DNA of 9,639 nt from Sphingomonadaceae bacterium (GTDB taxonomy: Bacteria > Pseudomonadota > Alphaproteobacteria > Sphingomonadales > Sphingomonadaceae): the NCBI GenBank assembly GCA_019239785.1, contig JAFAZM010000005.1:1-9639 (forward strand), in the 5' to 3' direction. Below are positions 7,194 through 9,639 of the stretch, piece after piece. How positions within the stretch are numbered: position 1 is the stretch's first letter; every line of letters starts with the position of its first letter. Under the pieces are notes generated by a model. That model was not told the DNA's origin and ran no database searches. It saw only the letters and a list, made by a program, of their open reading frames with translations. Made by a program: the position numbers and the translations under genes.

Positions 7194-7282
7194 CCCCCCC
7201 TTGAGGGGGTTGAGCAGGTCGCCATGTCCCCCGGACATGGCTTCGGGTCGCGGGGCGACCCGAACCTGCTCAAGGGAGGGGG
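7194..7282. repeat. Three-helix palindromic intergenic element (REP-like)
   Basis: An outer stem TTGAGCAGGT (7210-7219) with ACCTGCTCAA (7264-7273) encloses two perfect hairpins. The first is GCCATGTCC (7221-7229) with GGACATGGC (7233-7241), loop of three. The second is TTCGGGTCG (7242-7250) with CGACCCGAA (7256-7264), loop of five. They are packed nearly without spacers and form a three-way junction. C-rich and G-rich flanks (CCCCCCC 7194-7200; GGGAGGGGG 7274-7282) could extend or compete with the outer stem. It lies in the cysK to ATP-grasp gap (7173-7374). Such compact elements in alphaproteobacterial intergenic space are usually multicopy; copy number cannot be judged from one window. Confidence 0.65.
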
Positions 7283-7330
7283 TGTCGGGCGTGGGAGAGT
7301 TATCTCGGACCGCCGAGCCCCCTCACCCTG

Positions 7331-7358
7331 CCCTCTCCCCGCCGGGGAGAGGGTTTTT
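7331..7358 (+). terminator. Strong intrinsic terminator
   Basis: CCCTCTCCCC (7331-7340) and GGGGAGAGGG (7344-7353) form a perfect 10-bp stem with a GCC loop, followed at once by TTTTT (7354-7358). It should end cysK transcription. It stops only 16 bases before the ATG of the ATP-grasp gene, so it could also act as an attenuator for that gene. Confidence 0.8.
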
Positions 7359-7374
7359 AAACTGAGTTCCTGAA

Positions 7375-8238
7375 ATGCGCGCTCCCCGCATCGCGATCCT
7401 GACTCCGGACCCGTCCGGCATCCTCGGCGGCTCGCGCTGGCCGCCGGTGCTGGCGCGGCTTCTGGCGCCGCTCGCGGCGGCCGGGATGGAGGTGGCGAGC
7501 CGGACCTGGACCGAGGCGGGCGACCTCACCGGCTTCGACCTCGTCCTGGCCCTGCTCGCCTGGGGCTATCATGGCGAGGGCGACTGGCGCGGCCAGGTGA
7601 CGCGCTGGCGGGACCAGGGCGTCAGGCTGATGAACCCGCCCGAGGTCCTGCTCTGGAACGCCGACAAATCCTATCTCGGCCGCCTCGCCGACGCCGGCGC
7701 GCCGGTGGTGCCGACGATGTTCGTGGACCGGCTCGACGAGGCGGCGCTGCACGAGGCCGCGGCCCGCTTCGGCACCGCGCAGCTGATCGCCAAGCCCCGC
7801 GTCTCGGCGAGCGCCTTCCGCACCATCCGCTGGTCGCCCGGCGCCTCGCCGTCCGGGGGCCCCGAGGGCGCGGCGATGATCCAGCCCTTCCTGCCCGACA
7901 TCGAGGCGGGCGGCGAGCTGTCGCTCATCTATCTCGGCGGCGCCTTCAGCCACGCGATCCGCAAGCGGCCGCAGCCGGGCGACTTCCGCGTCCAGCCCGA
8001 GTTCCACGGCATCATCACCCCGCACGATCCCGCACCGGACGAATTCGCCGCGGCCGCGGCTGCATTGCGCGCCGCGGACGCCGACCTGCTCTACGCCCGC
8101 GTCGACCTGGTCCGCATGCCGGACGGCGCGCCGGTGCTGATGGAGATCGAACTGGTCGAGCCGGATTTGTATCTGGAGCATCATCCCGATGCGCCCACCG
8201 CCTTCGCGCGGGCGGTGGAAGCAGCGGCGCGCGCCTAG
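7375..8238 (+). CDS. ATP-grasp domain ligase, similar to O-ureido-D-serine cyclo-ligase (DcsG) type
   Basis: This 287-residue cytoplasmic ligase is predicted to activate a carboxylate with ATP as an acyl phosphate. Residues 1-95 form the pre-ATP-grasp domain (strand RIAILTP 5-11). NADKSYL (95-101) carries Lys98, and the adenine-side Lys140 is in LIAKPRVSASA. Metal and phosphate contacts are expected at Glu181 in GGELSLI, Arg196-Lys-Arg198, Asp244 in ARVDLV, and the acidic pair Glu257/Glu259 in MEIELVEPDLYLE. The ELSLIYLGGAFSHAIRKRP and EIELVEPDLYLEHH blocks resemble proteins annotated as O-ureido-D-serine cyclo-ligase and related RimK-like enzymes. That name comes from cycloserine synthesis; most genomic relatives have no shown substrate. 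Ribosome binding is poor and a terminator ends 16 bases upstream, so the promoter is unclear. The convergent neighbour is an M20-fold gene. Confidence 0.8.
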   Translation: MRAPRIAILTPDPSGILGGSRWPPVLARLLAPLAAAGMEVASRTWTEAGDLTGFDLVLALLAWGYHGEGDWRGQVTRWRDQGVRLMNPPEVLLWNADKSYLGRLADAGAPVVPTMFVDRLDEAALHEAAARFGTAQLIAKPRVSASAFRTIRWSPGASPSGGPEGAAMIQPFLPDIEAGGELSLIYLGGAFSHAIRKRPQPGDFRVQPEFHGIITPHDPAPDEFAAAAAALRAADADLLYARVDLVRMPDGAPVLMEIELVEPDLYLEHHPDAPTAFARAVEAAARA

Positions 8239-8336
8239 CCCCTCCCCTTGAGGGGAGGGGTTGGGGTGGGGCTTGTCGATGCTGCAGCGCTAGAAAAACC
8301 TCCCCCACCCCCGGCCCCTCCCCTGAAGGGGAGGGG
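8239..8336. repeat. Paired C/G-rich hairpins between convergent genes, likely bidirectional terminator
   Basis: Two near-identical hairpins flank this gap. CCCCTCCCC (8239-8247), loop TTGA, GGGGAGGGG (8252-8260) begins directly after the TAG of the ATP-grasp gene. CCCCTCCCC (8315-8323), loop TGAA, GGGGAGGGG (8328-8336) ends 10 bp before the M20 stop. The inner flanks TTGGGGTGGGG (8261-8271) and CCTCCCCCACCCCC (8299-8312) are also complementary in part, so the whole block can fold as one large inverted repeat. There is no long T-run (AAAAA at 8294-8298 gives a U-run for the minus-strand transcript). The arms resemble widespread alphaproteobacterial intergenic repeats. Confidence 0.65.
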
Positions 8337-8346
8337 TGAAAGGGTC

Positions 8347-9639
8347 TCACCTGATCGTCGCCATCTCGTAGAGGAAGTCGACATAGCCCATCGCCGCCTC
8401 CCTGAGCCCGGCGACCCGCCCGTTCCGGCTCTCGATGACGAAGAACTCGTCCGGCGCGTGCGCGCCGGTGCCGTAGCCGAGGCCGAACTGGCCGGCGCCG
8501 ACGCGCAAGGGCTCGCCGGTGAAGACGTAGCCGGGCCAGGAGCCGGCGCTGCGGGGGTAGAGCGAATAGCGGACGTTCGACCGGGTCAGCACCGCCTGCT
8601 GGGCGCGGATCACCGGCGCGTCCTCGGCGGTCTCGGTCGGGTCGTAGCCGCCGGACATGTTGACCTCGATGTCGGGATAGCCGCGGGCGGCGAGGTGGGC
8701 GCGCAGCTTGGGCAGCGCGTCCGCGACGGTCATGTTGGGGACCAGCCGCAGGTCGAGCTTGGCGACCGCGCGCGCCGGCAGCACGGTCTTGCCGCCGGGG
8801 CCGGTATAGCCGGCGACCAGGCCCTCGATGTTCACCGTCGGCTGGGAGGCGAGGCGCTCCAGCGATTCGCGCCAGGGCAGGTCGTCGATCCAGTGATGGA
8901 CGCCGAGCGCGCGCTGCGTCTCGGCCTCGCTGCGGTTGCGCGCGGATTCGGCGATCAAGGCGCGCTCGCGCTCAGTGAGCGGCCGGACATGCTCGAACCA
9001 TCCCTCGATCGCCGGCCGGTTGCCATGCTCGGCGACGAGCGTCGAAAGCGCCTCGACCAGATGCCAGACCGGGCTGTCGACCTGCGCCTTCAGGCTGGAA
9101 TGGACGTCGTGCAGCGGGCCCCTGCCCCAGCGCTCGCCCGACGAGATCAATTCGCACTCGATAATGCCCTTGGCGCCGAGGTTGATGGTCACCGAGCCGT
9201 CCGAATTCTGCGACGCGGAGGGGATGATCACGCCGCTCGCGCGCCGCATCGCCGCGAGCACCTCGGCGTCCTGGAAGACGTTGTGAAAATGGGGCGAGCC
9301 GATCTCCTCCTCGCCTTCCGCGAGCAGGACGAGGTTGACCGGCAGGCGCTTGTTCGCGGCCTTGAACGCATGGAGCGCGGCGAGGAAGGCGCCCTCCGGC
9401 CCCTTCTGGTTGACCGCGCCGCGGCCGCGGATCGCGCGGCCGAGCTCATGGTCGAAGATCCGCCCCTCGAGCGGCGGCGAGGCCCATTCGGCCGGATCGA
9501 ACTGCTTCACGTCGTACATGAAATAGATGCCGACCGTCCGCCGCGCGCCGGCGTCGAGCACGCCGAACACCGCCGGCACGCCGCCGGTGGGGATCTTGCG
9601 CACGCCGGTGAAGCCCGCCTCGGTCGCAAGCCGCGCCAT
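8347..9639 (-). CDS. M20/M25/M40 family metallohydrolase-like protein, 5' end beyond window
   Basis: The visible 430 residues cover most of an M20 peptidase fold. The first codon in view is an ATG at the very edge, but an M20 protein normally has some 50 or more residues before this point, so the true start is probably outside. EGEEEIGS (108-115) keeps the catalytic/bridging glutamate pair. The dimerisation-domain histidine is His180 in HDVHSS, YPRSAGSWPG (361-370) matches the GGS-P region, and the last ligand His394 is in GTGAHAPDEFF. Three other usual metal ligands look changed: HxD is Met41-Tyr-Asp43, the DDKG/DMKG aspartate is Asn77 in NQKG, and the later aspartate after VII is Ser141 or Ala142. 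It may be a subfamily with altered metal use or a pseudoenzyme. The substrate (dipeptide, N-acyl amino acid or other) is unknown. Confidence 0.83.
   Translation of the reverse strand: MARLATEAGFTGVRKIPTGGVPAVFGVLDAGARRTVGIYFMYDVKQFDPAEWASPPLEGRIFDHELGRAIRGRGAVNQKGPEGAFLAALHAFKAANKRLPVNLVLLAEGEEEIGSPHFHNVFQDAEVLAAMRRASGVIIPSASQNSDGSVTINLGAKGIIECELISSGERWGRGPLHDVHSSLKAQVDSPVWHLVEALSTLVAEHGNRPAIEGWFEHVRPLTERERALIAESARNRSEAETQRALGVHHWIDDLPWRESLERLASQPTVNIEGLVAGYTGPGGKTVLPARAVAKLDLRLVPNMTVADALPKLRAHLAARGYPDIEVNMSGGYDPTETAEDAPVIRAQQAVLTRSNVRYSLYPRSAGSWPGYVFTGEPLRVGAGQFGLGYGTGAHAPDEFFVIESRNGRVAGLREAAMGYVDFLYEMATIR

Noticed and set aside
4224..7238. A 1004-residue open frame on the minus strand
   Set aside because: It lies antisense to the MFS_3 and cysK genes and overlaps the dioxygenase gene in another frame. 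Its product is rich in R, A, G and D without any domain motif, as expected from high-GC antisense frames that lack stops.
7194..8336. CRISPR-like array from the repeated G/C-rich hairpins
   Set aside because: The units are irregularly spaced, differ in loop and arms, and flank genes; there are no regular spacers.
8347..9639. Treating the M20 gene as complete because an ATG sits at the window edge
   Set aside because: The fold normally needs an N-terminal helical segment before this point, so the ATG is probably an internal methionine.

Overview
The window looks like a chromosomal stretch from a GC-rich alphaproteobacterium, most likely of the Sphingomonas/Sphingomonadaceae type. That placement is inferred from very high third-position GC, the overall look of the proteins, and GC-rich hairpin repeats between genes; no rRNA or marker gene settles it. 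No tRNA, rRNA, CRISPR array or insertion sequence was seen.

Layout. A DHA2-type MFS efflux pump (+, 64-1458) is followed by an AT-richer patch (about 1500-2396). The patch holds a 16-bp palindrome, short repeats and one gene (+, 1662-2396) for a lysozyme-like/lytic transglycosylase protein with a LysM domain, probably acquired horizontally. Convergent to it is a secreted DUF885 family protein (-, 2464-4182). It is divergent, across a 203-bp gap with a structured inverted repeat, from an EntS-like MFS_3 transporter (+, 4386-5648). That gene converges, with only 5 bp between the stops, on a small 2-oxoglutarate/Fe(II) dioxygenase (-, 5654-6202). The dioxygenase is divergent across 49 bp from cysteine synthase cysK (+, 6252-7172). 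A roughly 200-bp gap then carries a three-helix inverted-repeat element and a textbook intrinsic terminator. An ATP-grasp ligase (+, 7375-8238) resembling the O-ureido-D-serine cyclo-ligase (DcsG) family follows. It converges on an M20-fold metallohydrolase (-, 8347 to the window edge), with a pair of C/G-rich hairpins between the two stops.

How the genes work together. Most are single-gene transcription units facing alternate directions, so this is not one operon. Genes for export (two MFS pumps), sulfur assimilation (CysK), peptide or amino-acid turnover (DUF885, M20) and an amino-acid-type ATP-grasp ligase sit close together, but the sequence does not prove a shared pathway. Three points most deserve attention. 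The LysM domain appears nested inside the catalytic fold of the transglycosylase. The M20 protein appears to have lost three of its five usual metal ligands. A CysK-type synthase lies next to a DcsG-like ATP-grasp enzyme, which echoes the cycloserine pathway.
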